DNA of 64,000 bases from Flaveria trinervia (Eukaryota > Streptophyta > Magnoliopsida > Asterales > Asteraceae). The notes under the pieces are model-generated. The model made no database searches. It was not told the DNA's origin and saw only the letters and a list, made by a program, of their open reading frames with translations. Below are positions 45,451 through 57,942 of the stretch, one piece after another (the first letter of the stretch is position 1; each line of letters opens with the position of its first letter). The stretch covers positions 75,862,876 through 75,926,875 of the forward strand of contig CM046452.1 in assembly GCA_025506515.1 (NCBI GenBank), read 5' to 3'. The translations under genes were made by a program, and so were the position numbers.

Positions 45451-48174
45451 AAAGAGAATGATTAGTTACATTTGGAAACCCAAGCCTGCTTGTCTTGGGC
45501 TCATTTGCAGAAGGTAATTCAACAGTAATAGATCCTATGGTTGTTTTAAGAGGATCTTGAGCTGTTGTTGATGGAAAATTCTCAGTCACTTGGTCTTTCT
45601 TTACATCCACACCACCTTTGGAGTCTTGGACTTGACCTTCAAAACTTTGGAAGCTTTTGGAACTTCGAAGTTTGATGACTGAACCTTTGGAAGATTCTGC
45701 AGACACTACAACAGACTTCAGTGCTTCGGAAGAACTCCTTTCTTCCGAGACCATTTTCTCTTCCGAGGGTAATTTTCCACTTCTCTTCATCTTAGACATG
45801 GAGCTTCCGAAGAAACATGTTTTCCTTTCGAAGCTTGAATCTTCTTAAAACCTTTGAAGTCTTTGTTTTGGTCATATGGACAGTACCTTTAGGATTGAAG
45901 GGACAATCCTTGGCAATGTGAGTAGTACTTTCACACATGACACAATTCATCTTCTTCTTCACAAGAGCCTTTTCTTTGGAATAGGACTATCTTTGGTCAC
46001 ATCCCTTCTCCACCTTCATCTTTGTAGATGATGAGACAATCCTCTTGGGCTGAGGACTGTGCTTAGAGTTTGATGGTCCAGGCTGTGCAGCAGTGGTACA
46101 CAGCAGATCAGTCTTCTTCTTGCTGTTGAGATGAGTTGAACAAGAACCATAACTCTTAGCAGAAGAGTTTTGGTTGATGTCTTCAGTCCCTACCACTTTA
46201 AACCCTGCAGAGATAAAAACTTATTTCTGCTTAGAGTCAAAAGTAGCCTTGATCTCTTGAGCCTTCCTTGCCTTTCTTTTGCTCTTTCTGATCAAGTTCT
46301 TTATCATGGACTTGGTCATCACAGTCTTCACTTTCTCCTCAGAAGGATAGTGGCCCTTCTTGGAATCCTCCTCTTCACTCTTTTCAGAGGGATTCTTCAC
46401 TATCTCTTCTTCACCCTCTTCACTCAAAGGATCTATGAGAGGAAGCTCATCTTCACAAGTTCCACACCTAGGAGATCTTACTAACAAGATTATGTGTGGA
46501 GGAGCTATCTCATTGGATCCCAGTCCCTGCCTGTTTTGATAGCACACTTTGTTATGCAAGGATGAGGATATCATGTTCTTGAAGATCTCTTCTTCAAGAA
46601 CACTCTTTTCTGCCCTGGCTTTACTGATCACAAGCTTAGCCTGCACTCAGTTAGCTTGGTTATGAGATCTTTGATTTGAGTCCTAAAATCTGTGTGTTCA
46701 TGTTTTAGAACTGAAATGGTTTTCTCTAAGTCCTCTATTTTCAGCTTATAATCATTTTTAGATTTTCTAAAATCAGATTGTAAAATGTTTAAGGACTCAA
46801 GGTCAGATCTCAGTTCCAAGTTGTAGGACTTGTATCTGTTAACTTTAGCAATGCATTCAGGAGTACAGAGATGTTCTAATACCTTGGCTTCATCATGATC
46901 TTCCATTAGTGCTTGGTTTGGAGAAGCATCTTCCACCTGAAAGCTCCAGTCAAATCCTCCTTCTTCAACAACAACATCAGCTTGCTGCTTTGACTTCTCA
47001 TTCTGGAGAGCTTTGTCAGTGTAATTTGGTCTGGATTGTGTTTGGCCACTATTTGTTCTAGGTGCCTTACACTCTCTGGAAAAGTGGCCCATCAAGTTAC
47101 AGTTGTAACACTTGACTTTGCCTTTGTCCAGTCCAAACTTTCCACTGGTTGCATTACTTGGAAACTTCCTTCCAGTTCTCTTGTAGAACTTCTTGGCTCT
47201 GTGAGTGAGAAGAGCCATCTGCTGGACTATTTCCATATATTCTAGATCATCTGGATGGATACAGTCCAGGTCTTCAAGAGTGAAAAGAGAGTTGCCACAG
47301 CTTTCATCAGAAGACACAAAAGCTTGAGAAGAGCTTATCTCTTGGAATGGGCTCCCTTGAGTGTAGTTCTCCCTTGGTGTCTCTAGGAAGGTGATAAAAG
47401 GACCCTTTGGTGAATTGTCAGGGTAGCATAAGAGATGATGTTTGGGTTCTATGCTATCCCTTTCATCACATGTAGGGCTGAACCCATTTGATTGTTGGAG
47501 TTGCCAGATGAACCTTACATGTTCATCTCCATTTGGTAGCCACTGAGAATCCCATATAACTCTGTCAGAGTAAGAGTTTTGAGATTTTAAGTTCTCTTGA
47601 TCACCACATAGTAGTGTGTCCATTGCCTAGGAAGTGAGGACATGAACTTCCTTACAATGTCTCTGTTTTCAAGAGAAACTCCTCCATCCATTAGGGTATC
47701 CACAATCTCAACATACCTGAAATACTGCTGAGTCATGGTTTTACCTGTTTTGAAGGTGAAGTTTTCAAACTGCTGCTTCAGGAGATCCTTCTTGTTCTCC
47801 TTGGCTTCAGAAGAACCTCATACATCAATTTCAGTGCATCCCATAACTGCTTGGCTGTTTTGCACTTCTTGAAACCTTTGTATACAGAGTTTGGAAGGGC
47901 AGTGTAAAGAGCTATCATGGCTTATAGTCTATCTCTAATCTCTTCCTATCTTCATCAGAGTAGTTAGCCACATCTTTTGGAATCATACCAGCACCAGTAG
48001 CAGAAGGGGTGCTTGGTATGAAAGGTCCATTCTCAATAGACTCCCATATTCTTGAATCAAGAGACCTGATAAAACTTCCATTCTTAAACACCAGGTATCA
48101 AACTCATCAAGAGTGATTAGTGGGGACTTGTTCATGGTTCCAGTTTCCATATCAGTTTTGGAAATGGCTGCCAT
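45451..48174 (-). pseudogene. Element F gag
   Basis: The minus-strand ATG at 48174 (MAAISKTDMETGT) begins a copia gag; this start is 84 bases after the 5' LTR. The middle (47623-46628) has the CCHC knuckle CYNCNLMGHFSREC at about 47085-47130 and a coiled-coil stretch (LESLNILQSDFRKSKNDYKL). Lys/Glu/Ser-rich linker segments follow (46646-46221, 46196-45987, 45799-45374). Several frame changes separate the parts. Near 45660-45835 the linker contains CTTCGGAAG-type repeats. Confidence 0.85.
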
Positions 48175-48244
48175 TTGAAAAGTTTAGTATTTGTGTGTGT
48201 GAGGGATCTTAAGATGGTGAGATCTTATATCAAGAGCCTGAAAC

Positions 48245-48257
48245 GCTCTGATACTAA
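48245..48257 (-). other. Primer binding site of element F
   Basis: TTAGTATCAGAGC on the minus strand, directly after the 5' LTR; a near match to the initiator tRNA-Met complement (TGGTATCAGAGC). Confidence 0.85.
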
Positions 48258-49085
48258 TGCAGGATCGTTGAAGGGTTATAGTTACAACACACAACACAAA
48301 GAGGAGATTAACTAAACTTTAATCGAACAGTAAACTGGATTAACCAAGATAAGATACTAAGAACACAAGTAATGCAAGAGACAGAACACAAAGACACAAA
48401 GAACACAAGTATTTGGTTTTCAAGAATGCAGTATATTGTCTTCTCTATGCTCTATTACAAGTGTTACAAAAGCATATTCAAAAGATACAAGAACATGAGA
48501 TACTTATACTACATCCTACAGGCGGGTATACTTTGAAAGCCAACTGGATACAATTGACTAGACACAAACAAAATCAATTGTAGAGTCAAAAGGCAGATTG
48601 CCTTTTGACTTGTGACTATGACATGCCATAGCTCATATCCTTATCTATTACAAAAAGGATAAAGTATATAAAGTAGAAAGTTACAGACTCAAGACCTCAA
48701 TGTACAGTTACCAAAAGCATGGACCTTTTCACCAACTCATGTAAGTTGGTGACCTTACAGAGGTGCAGCGGAAAGGTGTCCAGCTTTATGGAACAGTACA
48801 TCAGATAAAGCATGTTACTAAAAGTCTTCGGAAGAAATCTGTCTTCTTGAGTTGAAGCTTTGGAAGACTTTGTCTCTGAGGCTTCGGAAGACTTCATGTT
48901 TGGCTTCGGAAGACATTGGTATTGGCTTCGGAAGATATTGGTCTTGGCTTCGGAAGATTTCACACTTAGAGTATTTTTCTGTTTTATGTGTGAAACTTTC
49001 TAAGCTTCTTCTTTAATGCACTTGTGCAGCATGCAGGAAGACTTAAGATGTTTAGGTTGCATCAACCTTTTCATTAATCTCTACA
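48258..49085 (-). repeat. 5' LTR of copia element F
   Basis: 828 bp, same ends as 36636-37430. Between 48828 and 48960 it has five CTTCGGAAG motifs and a decayed sixth, with one more roughly 24-bp GCTTCGGAAGA...TTGG unit than the other LTR. Confidence 0.93.
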
Positions 49086-49159
49086 TCAACCTTTCTCCTA
49101 TCATGTCGTATTCACATTCCTAGTCCTCATAGAAAATGTCATAAACATAAAAGTGAGGG

Positions 49160-49700
49160 GAGAGCTATAACCAAGGATGTCAATTTTGTCACAACCATAC
49201 GTTAAGACACGATAACATTCATGTCCTAAACACGTTAAATACAAGTTAACATGCTAAAACCTGTTAATAATTTATTTATATTTTTCTCTTTTAAAATAAC
49301 TAAATATACATATAGTCAACCGTCACACACATCCTCATCCTCATCAATCAATGTGGAGCAGTCGCCGGCCACATCCTTTGAAAACTTTTAAACACTACTG
49401 CAAATATAGTTTAATTTAGTTGCATCTGGTTCATATCTTATTTATATATTTCAAAAATCATTATCAATTTTATTGGAAAAAGATGATAAATGTAGCAAAA
49501 AGTGAGGAGTTTCTTTATAGTCCATAATCCGGTTTCTAAACATGTCATTCCGTATTCATCTTTTTTTAACAGGTTCGTGTTCGTTTTTGAAAAAATAACA
49601 CGATTAGTTATCGTGTCGTGTTCGTGTCTAGCATATCAGATCATATATCTTATTGTGGCGTGTGTTGTGTACGATGTGTTATGTCAACCCTAACTATAAT
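49160..49700. mobile_element. Possible MITE-like element with GACACGATAAC motifs
   Basis: The left end contains GGATGTCAATTTTG and GACACGATAAC. The right end, read on the minus strand, contains GGGTTGACATAACAC and GACACGATAAC, so the two halves are loosely inverted. The centre is AT-rich. I could not define a target duplication; the borders are approximate. Confidence 0.3.
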
Positions 49701-50064
49701 GCTTAATAGATTTGTGTTTAAACAACATTCTATTATCATATATATACTCATTTGCTAATATCAGTATACTTTATACTACATGACAGATATCACCTCCTAC
49801 GTGAAACACAACATCCACTTTATGTTTTATTTTTTTCTATTCTAACAACTTTTCTTCTTACTATACACATGGGTCTATTTCATTTACAAGTTGTGGGTTT
49901 GGTCATCGGTAAGTTGTGTGACATGAAGGACCTGGGTTTGATCCTTGCTGCAAATTACATTCCAAGTGTTTTTGTTTTCCTTTTCTTTGGGCTTTTAATA
50001 TAAAAGTTTTTAGTTAGGGCTTATTTTTTGGTGTTTTATAAAGAATTAATTACTTATGGTTTGA

Positions 50065-50644
50065 GTTAATTACATTAAAGGTCATTGTGATTAAGACTGA
50101 TTTTATTTTCGGTCCACAGGTTTGAAAAATTAAAAGATCGGTCCAGATGTTTGAAAAAACGTATCACAAAAGGTCCCTCGAATGGAAGTATGTTATCTTT
50201 TTTCCGTTAACTTTTTAAGAATAATCATTATACTCTTGTGAAAAACAAAATAAAATAAGATTAACATAATAGAGTGACCCACGATAAAAAAGAAAGCCCA
50301 TTTAATCTTACTTTGCCTTCCCCAATCGCCTCTCCCACCTCCGACACTGTCACTCCTACCGCCTGTCGCCACCGGCACTCCCACCGTCGACCCTCATCGA
50401 TCGCCACCTCCCCCTCCCTTTGTCCTAGGTCACATCATGTAAAGAAAGCTACTGTTAGCAACCGGAGATGAGGCTGAAGACAAGGATGAAGGGAGGAGGT
50501 GGTGGGGTATGATTTGGTGCAGTTGAAAGTAGTGTAATTTTATGTTACGTTTTATCAAAACCCTGGACCGACTTTGTAATTTTTCAAACCTGGGGACCAA
50601 AAGTGAAAACAAACCTAAGCATAAAGATCTTTCATGTAATTAAC
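50065..50644. mobile_element. Long-TIR element, MULE-like, possible Pack-MULE
   Basis: About 67-bp imperfect terminal inverted repeats: the left starts GTTAATTACAT and ends near CAGGTTTGAAAAATTA; the right is its complement with several changes, ending ATGTAATTAAC at 50644. Between them lies an unusually GC-rich, CACC- and CGCC-rich segment (about 50315-50420) unlike the AT-rich surroundings, which could be a captured gene fragment. No clean 9-bp duplication was found. Confidence 0.55.
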
Positions 50645-51011
50645 AGTATATGTTTCATCTAAACTTATTATCTGTTTTATTTTTCATATAAAGTATAATC
50701 AACGGTCTAGCCATAATGCACACATTTACGATGGTTCGTTTCTTATATAAAATTTCAAATGTTATTAACACATGTCAAGGTCACGAATCTCTTACATAAA
50801 GTTACGAATATTATCATTGGTATTGTCGTAATTCACGGGTTTGCAACAACTTTATTTCTTATATATTTTTTTCGAATGTTATAGTTACATATAAAGATAC
50901 GTGTATTATCAACTGTCCACTTTTAGCTTGCAGGTTCATGACAACATTTCAAAGTGAGGTTTTCTCATGCATCCTTAATCACATTAATGCCATCATACAC
51001 CACTGCTACAA
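50645..51011. other. AT-rich DNA with no recognised feature
   Basis: Low-complexity AT-rich sequence with loosely repeated segments (TTTCTTATATA and AAATGTTAT). Nothing identifiable as a gene. Its right border at about 51012 is where copia E homology begins. Confidence 0.4.
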
Positions 51012-51253
51012 CATATTGGTCACTTGCTTCTTCTCGGATTTTCTTCTTCTTCTGGTTCACGAAAATTCACATAAAATAACATACGAATTTTTGATCTCGT
51101 CTGAGTTGTATCCGATTGATTTATTCGGGTGAACCATCGAATAATTTCGATCTTTGTAAAACACTTGGATAATCTGAGAGTTTTGAAGATCACTTTCAGA
51201 TCGAAATTATCTACTATTGAAGATGACAGACATAGATTCTGTGAAAGACATAA
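51012..51253 (+). repeat. 5' LTR remnant of element E with internal inversion
   Basis: 51012-51153 matches 3' LTR positions 58265-58409. From 51154 to about 51200 the sequence is the reverse complement of the corresponding 3' LTR segment (58410-58454). Perfect 13-bp arms ATAATTTCGATCT (51141-51153) and AGATCGAAATTAT (51198-51210) flank the inverted part. The normal LTR end and a primer site are not recognisable afterwards. Confidence 0.75.
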
Positions 51254-53480
51254 TGTAAGGCCCCGTTCCCGGGACGCTCACAGCTGGTCAATCATCGCAC
51301 GTAAAACATATAATTACATTAACTTTAATAAAATATTACAGCGGAAACATTAAAACAACATTTTATTTCATTATAAATTCTTTTGCAAATTAATACAACA
51401 TTCATTACAAAACATCGTTTGTTCACATTACAATGCAAAAACATTGTACAAGGGAATGCCATCCAAAATGAGCCAAGTAGCCGCCCCGTGCCATCCTCAG
51501 CAACCATTACCTGCTAACTGAAAACATATAAAAGTCAGTGTTGCTGAGTGAGTTCTAGTTTTAAAATAGCATACTCTACTTTCGTTTAAAACCGTTCTTT
51601 ACTTTCGTTTAAAACCGTTCTTTACTTTCGTACATGATCACACATCATACGTACACATAGATAATATAATTATTATCTTTATCATTCATTCGTTAACTTT
51701 CGTTCATTCATCGCACATCATTATCATTCACTTTCATTCGTAAACTTCCTTACTTTTCTTTCGTACGTTTATTACTTCCGATGACATGTACATGACCCCG
51801 AACATTATGCACGAAGCTGGTTACTAGGCCTGAGGTCTTTCATACACCTCGATCATTATGCATGAAGCTGACTCCAGTACCTAGGGCAAGTACACTCATC
51901 ACTTATCTTTTCTCTTTCATTCCGGATCAATGCCATATGCCATACCCCAAACATTATGCACGGAGCTGGTTACTGTGCCTGAGGTCTTTCATAGACCTCT
52001 AACATTGTGCATGAAGCTGACTTCAGTACCTAGGGAAAATGGTGGGGATCCCATACATATGGTCAATCACAAGGATTAGACCCCAGTGTGCATCCTTTCG
52101 GGGTAGCTAACTCACACATAGTTGAGCTAAAACTCTTCATTGGGTGTGAACCTCCTTTTAGTGCTTGCAAGACTTTCTTATTTTTAGTCATTCATTAATG
52201 CATGTATTCTTTCATTACGTTCCTCTTTTCATTATCTTCCACTTTACGTTACATAATACTTTCATTTCATTCATCAATTATTCAACGTAAAGCCATGGGA
52301 AAATAAGCATACATAGCAAGGAACACGAACATAACTATACAAAACATCACCATACAAGGCACTATCACACATTAGATAACAATCATCATACATGCCATAA
52401 CATACCCCTTCCATCATCAAAATTCAACTTACTTCATCCCCGGGAAAGTCCCAAGTCAAGGCCTACATTTCACTTTTCCCCAAAAATCAGAAAAATAGTC
52501 TAAGTCTTTAGGCGCATGGGCACTATGCAGGCGCATGGGGGACACTTAGGCGCATGGGGAACTTTCAGGCGCATGGGCACTATTGGGGTGCATGGGCAAC
52601 ACTTATTTATTATGGTCATATTCTAAGCGCATAGGCACAATGCATGCGCATGGGGGGAATCTAGGCACATGGACACTTAGTAAATTTTAGCCTATTTCTA
52701 GGCGCATGGGTACTGTTTGCGCGCATGGGTACTGTTTGGGCGCATGGATACTGTTTGGGCACATGGGAACACTTAGGCAATTATTTCTGTTGGGCGCATG
52801 GGCCACTATTTAGGCGCATGGGCAGTCTATAACACACTTTAACATCATAATTCAGTTCCCAATCATCACCTATCATGTTCTAAGCTTAAATCATACATCG
52901 TAAGCCTTAGAAACACAATCATAACATCATCACAATCATAAACACACCCAAATCAAACCCCACCTGCAAACACATACACATATACAATCGGGTAAAAACC
53001 CATTCATACATGCAGCTCCAGCCCTAAATCAGTTTAAAACCAAGTAAAAAAGGGGTTCGAGAACTCACCTTTGACAACTTTCGGATGAACTTCTTCCACA
53101 ACCCGAATGCAAATGAGTTCTACCACCTACATACCCACCAAACACACACAACCGAACACGCAAACACACATAAGCATACAACCGAGGCTAAGGCTAGTTA
53201 AGAACATCTTAAAACCATGAATTCTTACCTTGAATTCGATCTTTTTCTTCTCCTCTTCAAACACCCAAGAGTTTCTGCTCTTTCTTTCTCTAAAACCCGA
53301 ATGAAATGATGTGTGAAGAGAGTGTTGGCGACCATGCCACCTTTATCACCAACTTTTAAAAGTTCTATCCTTTTGACACTTTTAACCCCTCAACTTGGGT
53401 TTTATTATGTTTCTTTCTTTTTCTTCTCTTTATTCTTTCTTTACTTTCATATCTTTTAAACAAAATAACCGGGTGTTACA
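51254..53480 (-). mobile_element. Solo LTR D of the gypsy family
   Basis: 2227 bp from TGTAAGGCCCCG to CGGGTGTTACA, matching LTRs A-C at both ends and in the conserved TCAGCAACG-type block (near 51535). No internal region or second LTR is present, so it is a solo LTR formed by recombination between two LTRs. Flanks CATAA (51249-51253) and CATGA (53481-53485) are a target duplication with one change. It has a GGCGCATGGGC array (about 52505-52830) like LTR B, and two tandem roughly 130-bp units with CATTATGCA and GAAGCTG (51790-52035). Confidence 0.9.
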
Positions 53481-53481
53481 C

Positions 53482-56400
53482 ATGACAAGCAAATTCACAA
53501 AACTGGACAAGTTTGAAGAATAAGACTTTCGAAGATGGCAGAAGAAGATGCATTTTCTGTTGACCACTCTGAAGGTTGTGTATGTTCTAAGTACCCCCAT
53601 GCCAGAATTGATGGAAAACAAGACTATGGAACAGACTAGGAGGCGATGCAAGTGGAGAATGATGATTACATCTGTCGTGGTCACATCTTAAACGATATGT
53701 CTGATTCCCTGTTTGATATCTATCAAAATGTTGAATCTGCAAAAGAACTGTAGGATTCCCTTGAATCCAAATATATGGTAGAAGATTCTTCAAGTAAGAA
53801 ATTTCTGGTTAGTAATTTTATAAATCACAAGATGGTGGATTCAAGACCTGTCATAGAACAATATAATGAACTATTAAGGATTCTGGGACAGTTTGTTCAG
53901 CATGATATGAAGATGGATGAATCCATCTCGGTTTCTAGTATAATTGACAAACTGCCTCCTTCTTGGAAAGATTTCAAACATACTTTGAAACATAAGAAGG
54001 AGGAACTGAATCTGGTCTAACTTGGTAGTCATTTCCGAATTAAAGAGTCTCTAATGGCTTAAGAGGGTTACAAAGTTAAGGACAAAAACATGGCTAAACC
54101 TTCACAAGTAAACATGGTGGAAGAAGATGAATCATCAAATAATGCTAACAAGATTAAAGGCAAACAAAAGTTTAAAGGTAACAACAACAAAGCCCCCAAC
54201 AAGAAGCCAAAGTTAGCATGTTGGAAGTATGGCAAACCTGGTTATTTCAAGAAGGATTTTCAGGTTGGTAAAGACAAGAATGATGTTGGTCTAAGTGGAT
54301 ATAAGGATTCGAGAAAGCAACAAGGTCAGATTTTAGTTCCAATTATAATTTGGGTGAGAATTATGTATCACTAATTTCTGAATCATTTTATGTGCAGGAT
54401 GATGATGTTGCTTGGTGGGTTGATTCGGGAGCAACTAGTCATGTGTGTAAAGATCTTCATTGATTCAAGGACTTTCAACCAATTGAAGATGGATCATTAT
54501 TAAAAATGGGCAATGTTTCAACCGAACCAATCAAGGGATTAGGAAATGTAAAGCTTGTGTTTACTTTTGGAAAATGTTTAGTATTAAATAAAATGTTGTA
54601 TGTACTTGGGATTCGAAAGAATCTGTTGTTTGGTATTGTATTAAATAATTGTGGTTACAAACAAGTGTTGGAAAGTGATAAGTATATCTTGTCAAGACAT
54701 GGTACTTTTATTTATGTTGAATTTGGATATTCTTTTGGTAATGATTTTACATGTATCGCTTCATCTAGTTCTAGTAATAATATAAACAAATTGGAATTAT
54801 GGCATGCTAGACTATGACATGTTGATTATAAAAGGCTAAAAGATCTGTCTAAAATGAGTTTAATCCTTGCTTTCGATATGAATAATGAAAAATGAAAGAC
54901 ATGTTGACTAAGAGAACTAGACAATCTTTTAATGATGTTATTAGGGAAAGTATAGTTTTAGACCTCATACATAGTGATTTATGTGATTTGCATGCTACAC
55001 CATCATTAGGCAATAACAAGTATGTTATTATGTTTATTGATTATGCATCTAGATATTGTTATATTTATTTATTGCATGCTAAGGATGAAGCTCTTGATAA
55101 ATTTAAAATTTATAAACAAGAGGTAGAGCTTCATCAAAATAGATTGATTAAAACTCTTCGAACTGATAGAGGAGGTGAGTATTATATCCGGTGTAGTTCC
55201 GATCCACTGGTATAATACATCAAACTACATCTCCTTATACACCATAACAAATTGGTGTAGCAGAACGAAAGAATAAAACATTGAAAGAAATGGTTAATTT
55301 TATGTTGTCCTATTTGGGTTTAAGTGAAGGATTTTAGGGTGAGGCAATGTTAACAACCTGTTATCTATTGAATAGAATTCTAAATAAAAAGAACAATGCT
55401 ACCCCATATGAACTTTGGCACAAAAAGCCCCCAAACTTAAACTATCTTAAAGTTTAGGGATGTAGAGATGTTATGAGGCTTACCGAACCCAAAAGGAAAA
55501 CTTTAGGTGAAAGAGGTATAGATTGCATCTTTATTGGATATGCTCAACATTCTAAGGCTTATAAGTTTTATGTTTTAGAACCTAATGATTATGTATCTAT
55601 AAACTTGGTTATAGAGTCAAGAGATGCAATATTTGATGAAGAAAGATTTACTTCTATACCTAGACCAAAGGATGTGATTTCCAACGTTTCTCAAACTGAT
55701 AATACATTTGGTAGTTATTCGGTTAATAGCAAATATGTACCTTCTACTAGAACTAAACCAAGGAAAAGTACAAGAGCAAGAAAAGCCAAGTCTTTTGGTG
55801 ATGATTTTCAACTTTATTTAGTTAAAGGATCAAGGAATGAGATTAGATCTCAATATCAATATTGTTTTAATATTGATGAGGATCCAAAGACTTACAGTGA
55901 AGCTATGGTTTCTAGAGATGTTTCATTTTGGAAGGAAGCAATCCAAGATGAGATGGATTCCATTATGCAAAATAATGCTTGGAAGTTGGCTGATTTACCT
56001 CCTGGATGTAAACCATTAGAGTGTAAATGGATATTTAAAAATAAAATAAAGGTGGATGGTAGCATAGATAAGCTTAAAGCTAGATTAGTTATCCAAGGCT
56101 TTAGACAAAAATAAGGCATTGATTTCTTTGACACTTATGCTCGTGGTGCTAGGATTTCTACTATTAGATTGTTGTTAGCACTTGCAGTTATGCACAATCT
56201 TGTAATTCATCAAATGGATGTGAAAACTGCATGTTTAAATGGTGAATTGGATGAGGAGATTTACATGAAACAACTGAAGGCTTTGTTATGCCAGGTAATG
56301 AGAATAAAGTTTGTAAGTTGATAAAATCTTTATATGGTCTAAAGCAAGCACTAAAACAATGGCATCAAAAGTTTGAAGATGTTGTGTTGTCTAATGGTTT

Positions 56401-57410
56401 TGTTTTAAACCAAGCTGACAAGTGTGTATATAGCAAGTTTGACACTTCTGGTAAATGAGTTATAATTTGTTTATATGTAGATGACATGTTAATATTGGTA
56501 CTGACCAAAGTCAAGTTGATAAAACTAAGGAATTCTTGTCATCTAAGTTTGCTATGAAAGACATGGGGGAGGCTGAAGTGATCCTTGGTATAAAGATCAA
56601 ACGTGGGAACAATGATATTTCAATTTATCAATATTGAGAAGATTTTGAAGAAATTTAACTTTGAAGATTGTTCTCCTGTAAGCACTCCTATAGATCCTAA
56701 TCTTAAGCTTCTATCTAATAAAGGTATTGCAATATCTCAACTTGAATACTCAAAAGCTATTGGAAGTCTCATGTATGCCATGATTAACACTAGGCCTGAT
56801 ATAGCCTATGTTGTTAGAAATATTAATGGATTTACTAGTAACCCTAGTTCACATCACTGGCAAGCTATTAATTGAGTATTTAAATACTTGAAAGGAATAA
56901 TGAATTATTGTTTAAAATATTCTAGGTTTCCTTCTATTATTGAAGGTTACTCTGATACAAGTTGGATTACAAATATGGAAGATCATTCTTCCACATGTGG
57001 ATGGAAATTCCTACTTGGAGGAGGTGCCATATCTTGGGCATCGAAGAAACAAACTTGCATTACTAACTCAACAATGGAATTTGAGTTTGTGACATTAGCA
57101 TCAGCTGGAAAAGAAGCTAAATGGCTAAGAAACTTGATTTATGAAATTCAGTTGTGGCCTAAACTGATATCACCTATATATTAGATGTGATAGTGAAGCC
57201 ACTTTGGCTAAGGCTTATAGTCAAGTGTATAATGGAAAGTATAGACACTTAGGTGTTAGACATAGCATGATTCGTGAGCTCATCATGCATGGTGTGATAT
57301 CTGTGGAGTTTGTGAGAACTCAACATAATTTAGCCGATCATCTAACTAAAGGGTTAAATAGAGATCTTGTGCACAAGTCAGCTTTAGGGATGAGATTGAA
57401 GTCCACCTAA
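53482..57410 (+). pseudogene. Element E gag-pol remains
   Basis: The gag ATG at 53482 (MTSKFTKLDKFEE, then stop) starts a UBN2-type copia gag; open parts include 53775-54020 (ISVSSIIDKLPPSWKDFKHT). The zinc knuckle reads CWKYGKPGYFKKDF, so three of the four CCHC ligands are replaced. The protease motif DSGATSHVC is intact (about 54424-54450). Integrase fragments lie at 54892-55215 (HSDLCDLHATPSLGN, FIDYASRYCYIYL), RT at 55900-56560 (LKARLVIQGFRQ, YVDD near 56475), and RNase H at 56603-57410 (SKKQTCITNSTMEFEFVTLA, ADHLTKGLNRDLV). Frames are interrupted by many stops. Dead. Confidence 0.88.
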
Positions 57411-57942
57411 ATCCTCTCATGTTAAGATACCCAATTCCCATCTAGTATAATACTAGATGTTTAGTTCAATTTGGAAAGCTTAACATCTAGAGATTGGAAC
57501 ATATTTGTAGCAACATCCCAAGGTATGTGTTTAGACCTGCAAGTTGAGGAGGTTGAAGTTTAACTTCTTAATAGTTCTTTTGAAAAATTTCATATGCATG
57601 TGCAAGAGAAAAAGAGCTACCTATATGAGCATGAAGTTTAGTTGCTTCAAAAAGCTTGGACTTGGCTTTGATATGCTTATGATGGATAAGGGCACAAGGC
57701 TAGTAAAATATAGTGTCAAGTAAGAATATATAAGTATGTAAACTTTTGTGTATATTATCTTCATGTATTCGCTATGAATAGCAAGGGTTTAATCCTAAGT
57801 GACACCTTGATATTCGAATATTTGGAATGTGTAATATACTAAGATGAAATTCAATCGTTATGATATTTCATTTATGCATAAGTTTGTAGTTTGTGTGAGT
57901 TTGTTTTAGTTAATCAAGGATTGCACTAAAATGGGGGAGGAA

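Larger units (their letters stand above)
36636..49085 (-). mobile_element. Ty1/copia element F, 12.45 kb, complete structure
   Basis: LTRs are 36636-37430 (3' LTR) and 48258-49085 (5' LTR), with target duplication TCAAC at 36631-36635 and 49086-49090, primer site 48245-48257, and a purine tract (minus strand, AGGAGGAG) at about 37431-37441. Gag-pol runs 48174-42007, followed by a 0.7-kb spacer and a long extra ORF region (41294-37572). The order gag, protease, integrase, RT, RNase H is that of copia; length and extra ORF resemble the SIRE/Maximus group. Many frame changes make it non-autonomous. Confidence 0.93.
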
